Shown piece after piece: positions 1 through 9,767 of a stretch of 64,000 nt of DNA. A program made the position numbers and the translations under genes. The notes beneath the pieces are model-generated. The model had not been told where the DNA came from. It was given only the letters and a program-made list of their open reading frames with translations, and made no database searches. How positions within the stretch are numbered: position 1 is the first letter of the stretch; every line of letters starts with the position of its first letter. This stretch comes from Trogon surrucura. Its lineage: Eukaryota > Chordata > Aves > Trogoniformes > Trogonidae. Location of the stretch: assembly GCA_020746105.1 (NCBI GenBank), contig CM036657.1, positions 7,122,644 to 7,186,643 of the forward strand, read 5' to 3'.

Positions 1-286
1 CCTTGCATTCTTCTTTCAGCCCTGGCCAAGCTGTGAGAGGAATTCAACGGAGCAAATAACACCAGATGTTCCCGCATTCAATGTTATATAAGGTTGTTTA
101 TTTAATAGTATAAATGCTGGACCCTCTTGCAGCGACTTCGGAAACCTCACCTACGGGTGGACGCACTGCGTAGGATTTCCCAATTGTCGGGAGGGTTCTC
201 CAGAAACCTCGCTGCAACAGGGGCTCCCCAGTGACTGCGGGTCTGGATGATTTAGGGTGATGGGTGTGAGAACTTTGACAGGATAA
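1..286. other. Unassigned sequence at window edge
   Basis: No coding frame or repeat that I recognise. It lies directly upstream of the env tail of the first retrovirus, so it may be more of that provirus or another LTR. A TTTATT string near 98 could be a minus-strand polyadenylation signal, which is weak evidence only. Confidence 0.3.
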
Positions 287-526
287 GTTAAGAGTTTAGT
301 TAAGGCATTTTGGGTTATTGTAGTTTTAATTGTTATAGGTTTAGTTATGTTTAGTTGTTTGATAAGTATAATCAAGAAAATTATAAGCAAGCTAGCGGAT
401 GAAGCCTGGGTTGTCCAAAAAGAAAAAGGGGGATATGTAGAGGAATTTCTTGTGGAGCAGAGGCGTGGTATTACTTTAAAAGCATGGACAACCCAGATTA
501 GGCCTAAACAGAGGCTCTGTCCTTGA
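287..526 (+). pseudogene. env: Retroviral env transmembrane tail, partial
   Basis: A 79-codon open stretch follows a TAA at 284-286. It encodes a hydrophobic run (FWVIVVLIVIGLVMFSCLI) and then a basic, lysine-rich segment (IIKKIISK), the pattern of a membrane anchor and cytoplasmic tail of a retroviral Env. The frame continues through the polypurine tract (about 420-435) and about 30 codons into LTR-A before a TGA at 524-526. The rest of Env is missing or decayed. Assignment to Env rests on position next to a polypurine tract and LTR plus hydrophobicity. No diagnostic ectodomain motif is present. Confidence 0.6.
418..435 (+). promoter_or_regulatory. Polypurine tract
   Basis: A purine-rich run with AGAAAAAGGGGGATA immediately precedes the TGTAGAGG start of LTR-A. 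This is where plus-strand DNA synthesis is primed in retroviruses. It shows that the LTR at 436 is a 3' LTR, not a solo LTR. Confidence 0.75.
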
Positions 527-837
527 AGCTGCCTTGGAACACAGGAGGAGGAGGTTTTATCTGTTTTGTGAGAGCTTTGCGAGATGCTTGGCGGGAGGTG
601 CTGGCCCCGGGGGGAGAAGGGGGGGCGAGAGCGGCTTGCATAGTTGAATGGCACTACCCAATAAAACGCTGGCGCGTGTAAACCTGTAACTGACCAACTT
701 GGGGAAGGGGCAGGCGCGGGGACACTGCTGAACTGTATATATTGAGCTGTCCGGAGCAATAAAAGTTAGAACTACTTGAAGCCATATCGGTGGGATTCTT
801 CTTCATCTTGACCGGCTCTCCGACGGGACCCTCTTCA
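436..837 (+). mobile_element. LTR family A, 3' LTR
   Basis: A 402-bp LTR starting TGTAGAGGAATTTC and ending CCCTCTTCA. It carries a TATA-like TGTATATATTGAG and a GCAATAAAAG polyadenylation signal. At least four other copies occur here (8910-9284, 29048-29411, 37991-38393, 58196-58566), which fixes the boundaries. This copy has a polypurine tract and env tail upstream, so it is the 3' LTR of a provirus whose 5' part lies outside the window or is lost. Confidence 0.85.
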
Positions 838-1107
838 CTATATCCTTGGAATTATTGGTCTTGAACTTGGATATGTTTATAAGGAATTGTTTATGGAAAA
901 GTAATTTATATTTGATGCTTGTGTGAGTGGACTGAGTGACTGAGATGCAGCACAGCTGTGAAACGAGTCTGGAGTCCTGATCCGCGGTTCTGTTATCCCG
1001 TGAGGGGTGTGGCCGGAGACCCTTGTGACCTTACTGCTAACTTTTGTTATTCTGGTGGATTTACATACACATTAACGTCTTATGTGTTGCTTAAGTGAAG
1101 GTATAGA
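838..1107 (+). other. Leader-like sequence before gag
   Basis: This 270-bp stretch lies between LTR-A and the gag start of the gammaretrovirus-like fossil. I see no LTR or clear tRNA primer-binding site in it. It is most likely a 5' leader whose LTR was removed, but this is inferred from position only. Confidence 0.4.
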
Positions 1108-2304
1108 ATGGGGGGGACACAACAAAGTGGTGGTATTGTGAGAAAAAGCCCCCTAGGGTGTATCCTGGAACACTGGAAAGATGTAGGGGGACTGCCAGGT
1201 GGGAATGTGAACAAAAAGACAATAATCAAGTGTTGTAATCAGTGGTGGCCCTTGTACAAATGAGAGGATGTTGAAAAACAGCCCTTTAAGGAATCTTTGA
1301 ACTATAATACAGTCTTGCAATTAATGTTGTTTTGCCATCAGGAAGGAAAATGGGATAAAATGCCGTATATGGATCTTTTCTTTACACTCAGAAATTACTA
1401 TAAATCCAGGGAGGAAAGGACTGGTGATCTGTTTGGGTAAAGGTGCCGTTCTCAGTGTCAGATTTGAAAGCCTGGAAACACATGATGGGAGTGTACAGGG
1501 AATACCAGGAATGGGTAGCAAAAATCATGGAAATCTTAATTTAACATCATGATTCCGAATGGAGAGATTTGCGGGTGATCTTAAATAATCTAATGTTTTA
1601 CGAGGAGAGAAGAGCCATTCTGGATAAAGCTAGAGGCAGGGAGATTAGAGGATCATTTTCCGGCTAACAATCCTAATTGGAAACTTAACAATTGTGTTCA
1701 CAGACTATTATTAACTGACTATCAGAGACTGATTTTGCATGATGTTCAGAATGCAATTCCAGAAGTAAAGAATTGGTCAAAATTGCATCAAGTCATTCAG
1801 AGAAAGAATGAGGAACCCTCTTCTTTCCCTGAGAGACCAATGGAAATAGCCAGAAAATATACTGATTTGAATTCGAAAAATGAAGTGGACACTGTCTCGC
1901 TAGTCTGCATTTTTGTAAAACGGTTCAATTTAAACATGAAAAAGATATTACAGAAGTTAGAGGGGAAAATGCCAACTTGTTAAACAAAATACTGAAGCAT
2001 GCTTGGAAAGTGTATAACAAGTGGAGGAGGAAAACAGAGAAAAGAAAAACTCAGAGATAACAAGCCACTGGCAGTGGCTATAGCCCAGGAAAATAACAGG
2101 GCTGGAGGAGGATGTTCTCAGGCTCCGAGAGGCAGGCAAGATCCTGGTGGAATGCCAAGGGCCAGAATGCAGATAGAAAAAGATCAGTGTGCCTTTTGCA
2201 AAGAGAAGGGGCACCGGAAAAGAGAATGCCCACAACTGAATCAGCAAGGATTTGAAGGAATTCCAGGGCAAACAGCTAACGTGATGATGGTGGGTTCAGA
2301 TTGA
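1108..2304 (+). pseudogene. gag: Gammaretroviral gag, broken
   Basis: Gag is the structural polyprotein of the virion. The start at 1108 gives MGG, a myristoylation-type N terminus, followed by a matrix segment with SPLGCILEHWKD and CNQWWPLYK, closed by a TGA at 1261. Capsid pieces follow in changing frames: YEERRAILDKAR near 1598 and the major homology region VIQRKNEEPSSFPERPME near 1790-1842. A nucleocapsid zinc knuckle, CAFCKEKGHRKREC (C-X2-C-X4-H-X4-C), lies at about 2191-2232. Several stops and frame changes separate these blocks, so no functional product is possible. The order and motifs are typical of gammaretroviruses. Confidence 0.85.
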
Positions 2305-2794
2305 AGGAAACTGAGGGGGATGAACTGGAACCCTCCCCAACAGAGCCCCTGGTTACAATAAGGTTGGGGAATGAGAAAATAAATTTTCTGGTAGATACAG
2401 GAGCTACTTTTTAGTATTAAATACATGTAAAGGTAATTCTAGTAAGCAGAGTGAGTCGATTATTGGTGCCACAGGGCAGAGAGAAAGTCAGCTGTCTCTT
2501 TTAGCCTTTGAAGTTTAAAACTGTCAAAGGGTGTTACCCCATCAATTTCTACATGTACCAGACTGCCCTGTGTCGCTATTGAGCAAACAAGTTCATATTC
2601 TTGAAAACAAAGGTCTGGATGCCCAAGTCCTTATGTTACAGACGGAAGTCATGTCACAGGGGATACCAAAGGAAGTTAAAAACACTGTAACGCTTCTGGT
2701 TTGGGCCTCAGAAACACCAGGAAGATCTCAAGCACCTGAACCGGGGACCACCCAACTGAAGCCAGATGCCAGATCGCTAAGGGGAAAGCAGTAA
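2305..2794 (+). pseudogene. pro: Retroviral protease, broken
   Basis: The aspartic protease motif FLVDTGAT lies near 2387-2410, followed within a few bases by a stop. The C-terminal flank continues with FLHVPDCPVSLLSKQ at about 2548-2593, which matches the position of the protease end and pol linker in gammaretroviruses. The frame changes at least once. After about 2800 the sequence jumps to the RNase H connection, so the reverse transcriptase core is deleted. Confidence 0.75.
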
Positions 2795-2829
2795 CTGGTT
2801 AAATTAGAGGATACTTTTCAAAACAACTA

Positions 2830-3011
2830 AAAAATATCAGCAAAGTGGGGACAGCATGTCCCTGAGCAGTGGCAGCAACAGTGCTACTGATCCAGGAGGT
2901 GCAGAAGTTAACACTTGGACAGAAACTGACTGTATTTGTACCTCATGCAGCTACAGCTGTCCTAGAGCATAAAGGAGGACAGTGGCTGTCACCGAGCCAG
3001 ATGCTGAAATC
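2830..3011 (+). pseudogene. pol: Retroviral pol connection/RNase H fragment
   Basis: The frame encodes a segment with VQKLTLGQKLTVFVPHA and then GGQWLSPSQMLK, which resembles the gammaretroviral region between the polymerase and RNase H domains. It is cut by the CR1 at 3012 and resumes after the target duplication at 3757-3763. The polymerase domain upstream is absent, so this is a deletion product. Confidence 0.7.
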
Positions 3012-3756
3012 ATAGAATCATAGAATGGCCTAGGTTGGAAGGGACCTGAGAGATCATCTAATCCAACCTCCCTGTCACGGGCAGGGATGCCTCTCAACTA
3101 GATCAGGCTACTCAAGGCTCTGTCCAACTTGGCCTTGAACACCTCCAGGGAGGGGGCAGCCACAACATCTCTGGGCAATTTATTCCAGAGTCTTGCCACC
3201 CTCGTACTGAAGAATTTCTTCCTAAGATCTAATCTAAATCTATTCTCCTTCAACTTCAACCCATTTTCCCTTGTCCTGTCAGTGGACACTCTTGTAAAAA
3301 GTCCCTCCCCAGCCTTCCTGTAGGATCCCTTCAGGTACTGGAAGGCAGCTATTAGGTCCCCCCAAAGTCTTCTCAAGACTGAACAATCCCAGCTCCCGCA
3401 GCCTGTCCTCGTAGCAGAGGTGCTCCAGCCCCTGGACCATCTTTGTGGCCCTCCTCTGAATGCGCTCCAACAGTTCTATGTCCCTCTTATGGTGGGGGCA
3501 CCAGAACTGGACGCAGGATTCGAGGTGGGGTCTCACAAGAGCAGAGTAAAGGGGGAGAATCACCTCTCTTGACCTGCTGGTTACACATCTCCTGATACAT
3601 CCCAGGATGCCGTTGGCCTTCTGAGCTGCGTGAGCGCACTGCCGGCTCATGTTGAGCTTCTCCTCTATCAACACCCCCAAGTCCTTCTCTTCAGGGCTAC
3701 TCTCAACCCACTCTGTGCCCAGTTTGTATTTGTGCCTAGGATTGGCCCGACCCAGG
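3012..3756 (-). mobile_element. CR1 LINE 3' fragment inside pol
   Basis: A 5'-truncated minus-strand CR1. The 3' tail (reverse of tandem ATTCTATG) is at 3012 and the C-terminal part of ORF2 lies between about 3098 and 3745, with motifs such as [18 protein letters not shown]2 is broken by a frame change near 3370. The retroviral sequence TGAAATC is repeated at 3005-3011 and 3757-3763, a target duplication showing that the CR1 entered an existing provirus. Confidence 0.9.
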
Positions 3757-4390
3757 TGAAATCCCAAGCTGTTCTTTTGAGGCAGGACAATGTGGAACTG
3801 AGAGTGACCGCGATCCCGAATCCAGCAACTTTCCTAACTGCTGACCCTGAGCTAACTCAAATTGCCAGTATTGATTGGACTCAGTATTGTATTTGGAATT
3901 TTAATGAGACTTGTAAATATGGCCAGGAACATGATACTTCCAAAGGACCACAATTTGACCTAGTTTTCTAACAAATAATACTTTATTTTGTGAAAGAGAC
4001 CCCCAAGACAGATCTGCAGATTTAGGATACAGGAATGTAACAGGGATAGGATGTAGTTGGAATTATTCAGCAACTACCATATATGGTGGGACTGTTTGGA
4101 GCCAAGGCTCAGAAATTGTGGTTCTGGTCCTGGTTTGGAAATATATCAATATGGCATGAAAATAGCTAAGGGGCCTTGTAGATTGCCCCATGGATGGTGG
4201 TGGTTACATGCAGATGGGTATGCACAAAAAGCACTACCTAGAAAGTGACATGGCTGTGTACAGTAGGGCATCTAACCACCCAGGACGCTCTATATAACCA
4301 CTCCCAGATACCCCAGGATTCTTGAGAAGTTTATTGTTGAAAGTACAAAAAAGAACCTTAAATCCCTTAATAGAATGACCCTCCAGATTT
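3757..4390 (+). pseudogene. RNase H end fused to env SU remnants
   Basis: After the CR1 the RNase H frame continues for about 35 codons (ending near [11 protein letters not shown]), then passes into a tryptophan- and cysteine-containing stretch with NET-type glycosylation sites, which looks like env surface subunit. The RNase H remainder, all of integrase and the start of env are missing, so a large internal deletion joined the two. Several stops follow from 3969. Assignment of the SU part rests on its position before the TM. Confidence 0.55.
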
Positions 4391-4960
4391 CATAGTTTTG
4401 TACCAGGGTTATTCCCTATGTTAGGGGTTAGTGAATTGGAAAAGGCAATTGTGAATATTTCAGCTACCTTAGATGAAATACTTAACGCTTCTCCGAATGC
4501 TAGTGCTAATATGCAGGTTGAAATCACTTCCTTATTGCAAGTAGTAGCACAGAATAGAATGGCCCTAGACATATTGACTGCAGAAGCGGGAGGAGTGTGC
4601 ACAGTAATTAATCAGAGCTGTTACAGCTATATTAATAGACAAGGGCAAATTGAAGACTTGCACAGAATAGGGGAAAAGACTAAGATTTTCTGTGAAATTG
4701 CTAAGGACAATACGGAAGGGGTTTTTACAGATTTATGGGATATGCTGACTTCTTGGCTTTCTAATTTTAATTGGTTAAAATGACTATTCATCAGATTGAT
4801 TATTCTGGTAATTTTAGGAATGATTGTTTGCATGTTTTTCAAATGTCAGAATTCAGTGGAAATGTATAGTGACTGTAAAAGGAATAAGATTAGATATCAG
4901 GTGGAAACGGGAAAATATTTTGCTAGGACCCTTGAAAAGGATGGGGTATTATAGAATTTT
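4385..4960 (+). pseudogene. env: Gamma-type env transmembrane subunit, broken
   Basis: The TM ectodomain is clear. A fusion-peptide-like GLFPMLGVSELEKAIVNIS region is followed by a heptad region and the immunosuppressive-type block QNRMALDILTAEAGG, with cysteines at 4598-4600 and 4619-4621. The cysteine motif reads C-X6-C-Y, not the usual C-X6-CC. The open frame (from 4418) ends with a TGA at 4781-4783, just before a hydrophobic run (LIILVILGMIVCMFF) that would be the membrane anchor. This is a fossil of a gamma-type envelope. Confidence 0.75.
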
Positions 4961-4998
4961 TGCAAGACAATTTGCAATGGCAAAGAAAAAGGGGGGAA

Positions 4999-5548
4999 TG
5001 AAACAAGAGCCTGATCGAAATTTCCTAGCTAAAAGCCTTCTCAAAAGCAGCAGCAATGAACTATGTAACAGTTGCACTGTGAGATGGGTCCGTATGCACA
5101 TTGTGATGCTTTGAGCAGGACTTATCTCTGAGAACGGAATGCAAGGCTCCTGTGAGATAAACAGGCACAGGGTGCCTCAAGACTGCAGACCTTGCTTGTC
5201 ATCAAGAACAAGGGAATACAGGCTATGGTTCACCAAAAGAACATGGTGATGAAGGCGAGGATGAAGTAAACTACCACCAGATATCCGTGAAGCCCACCAA
5301 GAGACTGTAATGTGCATGTGGGAATGAGTGTGACATATGTTAATAATTTCTCAAAAATATCATGAATATGTATGTATAACCTTCATATAAGCTATGCATC
5401 TGACTCTCTACGGCACACACATTGGGCAGGAGCGATCCCCTGTGCGTCCAGCGCTGCCATAAAGAATACCTGCTTAATAGTCGCCAAGACCATTGAGTCC
5501 TGATTTTGGCTTTTCATGGCATCACTTGGCTGTCACTGTGCGGTCACA
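4999..5548 (+). mobile_element. 3' LTR of the gammaretrovirus-like provirus
   Basis: A polypurine tract (AAAGAAAAAGGGGGGAA, 4982-4998) is followed by TGAAACAAGAG. The LTR runs to about GGTCACA at 5548, with a TATA-like TATAAGC near 5386 and CATAAAGAATA near 5458 as a possible polyadenylation signal. No second copy exists in the window, so the 3' edge is approximate. Confidence 0.6.
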
Positions 5549-6989
5549 AGAACAGCCCATCTAGACTCAACATTACCTCCAGACCAGACCTAGCCCTGAC
5601 TGAAGCTCAGGTATAACGGTACCCCAGGTTTATACGCTGCAGGAGATACTCTCTTTGGCTGTTTAAATTTTTTCTTACCTCTAATGATGAGGGAGCAAAA
5701 GCTGTTGACACGTTGTCTACTTGATAAGTGTTTGAACCCTAAAAAGGGTAGTAGGTACTGGAATGCTTGAGAGTGGTCGTGTCAGAAGAGAGTCTCTGTT
5801 GGAAAATTGGTAAAGATATTCTCAGAGAATGAGAAAATCAAGCCAGAGAGATTTAGGTGAAATACAATTCTTACCAATGAGATTTTCTGTGCAACAGTTG
5901 CAATATAAATGGGGGATTTTCTCATATCCCTCTATTAACATTGCATGGAAGTAAAGAGATGGTGTTCTGGAAGAGAGCCCAAACTGTGAATCTGGGTCCA
6001 TTTCAGCAAATCCTTTTATCCAAAAAGGCACAGTTTATGAAAGCATTTCACACTGAAATGTTTTTCCCCATGAAATGTTTCGGTTCAGGAAATGCCAAAG
6101 CAACTCATGTCAGTATTTTTTTAAGCAATATTTTGACCTTTGTTTCAAAACATTTTTTTTTAATTTAAAAATTGACTACAGTGAAAAGAAGAAAAAAGTT
6201 TAAATAAAAAACACCTTAAATACTCTCAGGACATAAGAAGATGTTTATTTTTTGAGTGAAAAAATTCCTTCAAGTTGACCTAAAATGGAGTTGGTTATTA
6301 AGCTTTTTTTTGTCTAGCTGGAAATCCTGAACATATTTTCTAGCAGACCTGCCCAAGATTTTCTCTTGGGTTTCTTTTAGGCCACTGAACAAAAAAAAAG
6401 AAAGAAGAAAATAAATTCCATCTCAGCCGTGGAACATATTGCAGGGAGCAGTCATGCCCTGGTTGGAGATGACAATGCATCTTTCTTATCTCTATGAATA
6501 ACTTTCAGACACCTAAATTGCCTCCTAACATATGGAAGATGTTTGGACAGGATTTTTTGTACAAGCCAGACTGCAGCAGATTTGTGACAAATACAGCACT
6601 TTGATTTAGCAAAAATAATCTACTTCACATTAATGGAGACTGCATGGTTTTTCCATGAAGTTTCTACACAGGCTTACTTCTCTAAGGACTCTGATTATAT
6701 TTCAAATAATTTGTAATTTGATTATGCTAATTTTTATTCAGTCAGGGAGAGTCTTATACATTTGATGCCCATTTCCTCTCTCTCGACCAGCCCTGTGACA
6801 TTTCATGCATTTTCAGAGCAAGACTGGAGTCTTAAAGCAAGAGGAAAACTGCAGCTTGGCAGGTTTCTGATGGAGAGCAGTCTCTGGGTGAGTAACCACC
6901 AAGGCAGCCTGGAGAACACCTCAGACTCATGAAAGACTCTGTCACCCACACAGATCAGGAGATCTGAGGGCTGGGCCTCCTGCACATCA
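5549..6989. other. No gene recognised (intergenic)
   Basis: AT-rich sequence with poly-A and poly-T runs, for example near 6150 and 6400. Short open frames here have no recognisable motif on either strand. Confidence 0.6.
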
Positions 6990-7779
6990 ACTGTCAGTAC
7001 TGGGGCCAATATTATTCAATATATTCATCAACAATTTAGATGAAGGAATTGAGTATACTATCAGCAAGTTTGCTGATGACACTAAACTGGGAGGAGTGGT
7101 TGACACGCCAGAAGGCTGTGCTGCCATCCAGTGAGATCTGGACAGACTGGAGAGTTGGGTAGAGAATAACTTGATGAAATATAACAAGGGAAAGTGTAGG
7201 GTCCTACATCTGGGCAGGAACAACCCCAGGTTCCAGTATAGGTTGGGGAACGACCTGTTATAGAGCAGTGTAGGGGAAAGGGGGGGGTGGCTAGTAGACT
7301 GAGAGAGGTTCTCCTTCCACTCTACTCTGCCCTGGTGAGGTCCTATCTGGAATATTGTGTCCAGTTCTGGGCCCCTCAGTTCAAGAAGGGCAGGGAACTG
7401 CTGGAGAGAGTCCAGCACAGGGCAACTAGGATGATTCAGGGAGTGGAGCATCTCCCTTATGAGGAAAGACTGAGGGAGCTGGGGCTCTTTAGTTTGGAGA
7501 AGAGGAGACTAAGGGGTGACCTCATTAATGTTTACAAATATATCAAGGGGGAGTGTCACAAGGATGGAGCCAGGCTCTTCTCGGTGACAACCAATGATAG
7601 GACAAGGGGTAATGGAATCAAGCTGGAACATAAGAGGTTCCGCTTAAACTCGAGAAGAAACTTCTTCTCAGCGAGGGTGACAGACCACTGGCACAGACTT
7701 CCCAGAGAGGTTGTGGAGTCTCCTTCTCTGGAGATATTCAAAACCCGCCTGGACGCCTTCCTGTGTAACATCATCTAGG
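6990..7779 (+). mobile_element. CR1 LINE fragment
   Basis: Plus-strand CR1 covering the end of the reverse transcriptase domain (FADDTKLGG near 7069) through the ORF2 C terminus (ends TAG near 7776). Compared with the copy at 22152-25073 it lacks about 115 bp near 7283 and its 3' untranslated tail is missing after 7779. ORF2 is broken by a stop at 7132-7134 and by the deletion. Confidence 0.85.
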
Positions 7780-8064
7780 TGACAGAAATGAACAATGCCT
7801 GGGCTTCCAACAGGAGGAAGTTGTAAGAGTGGCTGTGATGATGATCAGGCAGCAACCATCACTTCAGACAAGACTAAGGCAGTTTGGCCAGTTAGCACAT
7901 GGAGGGCTTGTTTGCTCAAGACCCAGCACTGAACTGGTGGAGGTGATGAAAACAGAGTGTGTTTGGAAAGGCTGAGTAGGGTGTGTCAGCCTGGACAACC
8001 TTGATGGAGGGAGCTGTCTCTCACCAGGCATTCACTGCTGGACCACAGGAGCCTGAAAGAATGG
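7780..8064. other. Unassigned
   Basis: No gene or repeat recognised. It lies between the truncated CR1 and the solo LTR-B. Confidence 0.5.
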
Positions 8065-8808
8065 TGTCGTGTGAAAGGTATGTGGTTGTGAGAGGCACGT
8101 ACCCCAGCTAAGCACTTGCTTGTTTCAGAGTCCGGTTAGGGACTTGCACTGAGTTTTCAGAGCCCCATTAAGGACTTGCACTGAGACAATTTGCAAGGTA
8201 ACTAACAATAGGTAATTTATTGAAGCGACAGATACAAGATTTGGAGTTGCCGTTGATAAATTCACTCTCTGCAATAGCTCTAATATACGATACTAATGCT
8301 AGCAAAATACTATCCTGGGTATTACACACCAAAAGGTGGAAGCGCAATTCTTACCAAGAAGGCGTCCCTGTCTTGGGTGAAGGAGAAGGAGCACAGCCCG
8401 TCGACTGCCTCTTCCTCTTCTGGGGTCTTCTCCTCCCAACGACACATACCCTCTATGTTCCTTATATACTATCTTTTCACTCCCCTCCCCGGGGTGGCAT
8501 TCAGCATGAAGAGTGGGTGACTATAGTCATATAGGGATATTAGGGTAAAAATTTCCACTCTGGGCCCTGTGGCCTTCAGGATTTTATTTTGCAGCAGCTT
8601 ATCTATTTGCAGGATGATGTTCACATTGTTAGTCTCTGTGCGGCCTTGCTCCTTAGCCAAAACAGGGCCGTCCTGTCATAACAAGACTCCCTCCTTCAGC
8701 TGGTTCTCACTATGCAGGTCTTGTTTTTCTCCATTCTCAGGGTCTGCACAACAGATAAGCGAACACCTGTGTTCAGCAAGTATGAAACTCTCAGGCTAAA
8801 ATATCACA
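8065..8808 (-). mobile_element. Solo LTR of family B (ERV-B)
   Basis: Reverse complement of the LTRs of the 38438-46180 provirus, from TGTCGTGTGAAAGG to AAATATCACA. AATGG occurs on both sides (8060-8064 and 8809-8813), a 5-bp target duplication, so this is a solo LTR left by recombination. It retains the U3 segment that the provirus 5' LTR has lost. It has only two copies of the roughly 33-bp U5 repeat, whereas the provirus LTRs have three. Confidence 0.9.
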
Positions 8809-8909
8809 AATGGGAAAAGAAGGGAAGGGAAGGGAAGGGAAGGGAAGGGAAGGGAAGGGAAGGGAAGGGAAGGGAAGGGAAGGGAAGGGAAGGGAAGGGA
8901 AGGGAAGGG
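8809..8909 (+). repeat. (GGGAA)n microsatellite, left part
   Basis: About 19 tandem GGGAA units starting a few bases after the solo LTR-B. The array continues at 9285 on the other side of an LTR-A, so one array was split by the insertion. Long open frames across it are low-complexity artefacts. Confidence 0.95.
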
Positions 8910-9284
8910 TGTAGGGGAATTTCTTGTGGAGCAGGGGTGCGGTATCCCTTTGAAGGTGTGGACAACCCAGCTTAGGCCTAAACAAAGGCTCTGTCCTTGG
9001 AGCTGCCTTGGGGCATGGAGAGGAGGAGGTTTTATCTGTTTTGTGAAGAGCCTTGCCGGGGGGGAGAAGGGGGAGGCGAGAGCCACCTGCATAGTTGAAT
9101 GGGACTATCCAATAAAACGCTGGCGCATGTAAACCTGTAACTGACCAACTCCGTTAAGGGGCAGGCGCGTGGACACTGCTTAACTGTATATATTGAGCTG
9201 TCCGGAGCAATAAAGGGAGGATGACTTGTAGTCATATTGGTGTGATGGTTGTTACTTAGCCGGCTCTCCGAAGGGACCCTTCTA
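8910..9284 (+). mobile_element. LTR family A, solo, inside microsatellite
   Basis: A 375-bp copy starting TGTAGGGGAATTTC and ending near GGGACCCTTCTA, flanked on both sides by GGGAA repeats and without internal retroviral sequence. The target duplication cannot be read because the target is itself repetitive. Confidence 0.9.
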
Positions 9285-9367
9285 GGGAAGGGAAGGGAAG
9301 GGAAGGGAAGGGAAGGGAAGGGAAGGGAAGGGAAGGGAAGGGAAGGGAAGGGAAGGGAAGGGAAGGG
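9285..9367 (+). repeat. (GGGAA)n microsatellite, right part
   Basis: About 16 units of the same pentanucleotide, continuing the array of 8809-8909 beyond the LTR-A. Confidence 0.95.
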
Positions 9368-9767
9368 CAGTAAAGCAGTCTGTGGGATTTTCCAGATGAA
9401 GTCCAAGGTCTCTTTGAGAAAATTAGAAGACTATGAACCACCATTAGAAGACTGTGAACCACCCTTCACATTGTGTCTTGCTTTTCTCAGCATTATTGAA
9501 GTTGGTGGCATGTTTTCACTCTTCTTTCTTAAGCTGTGTCCCCAGATACCACACTAGCTGCATCTCTCCTTAGTATTGCTTCTTCCCTTGCCATGTCTAA
9601 GATGATCTGGTCAAGCAATGCCCCAGAACCCAAGATTTTCCGACTCCTTGTAGGTTTTGCCAAGGATTGCTAAAAAACCTTTCACTCCCCTGCTCTGACT
9701 GCATGGGAATTAACTGGGCCCAGACTGGGCCAGGGGTCAGTGCCACATCCTAGAGCTTGACTTTTCA
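9368..9767. other. Unassigned
   Basis: Nothing recognised between the microsatellite and the next CR1. Confidence 0.5.

Larger units (their letters stand above)
838..5548 (+). mobile_element. Decayed gammaretrovirus-like provirus
   Basis: Plus-strand remnants occur in the order leader, gag matrix and capsid, nucleocapsid, protease, a short RNase H piece, env SU scraps, env TM, polypurine tract, 3' LTR. The polymerase core, integrase and 5' LTR are missing. A CR1 sits inside the RNase H region. Many in-frame stops make it a fossil. The class follows from the matrix SPLGCILEHW-type segment, the capsid homology region and the single zinc knuckle. The 5' edge abuts LTR-A at 837 and I found no 5' LTR of its own. 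Confidence 0.8.

Noticed and set aside
1735..2794. A host retrotransposon-derived gene from the gag zinc knuckle region
   Set aside because: Multiple stops and frame changes across gag and protease argue against domestication.
8712..9557. Several open frames with EGKGR or LPFPS repeats
   Set aside because: They are translations of the GGGAA microsatellite in different frames.
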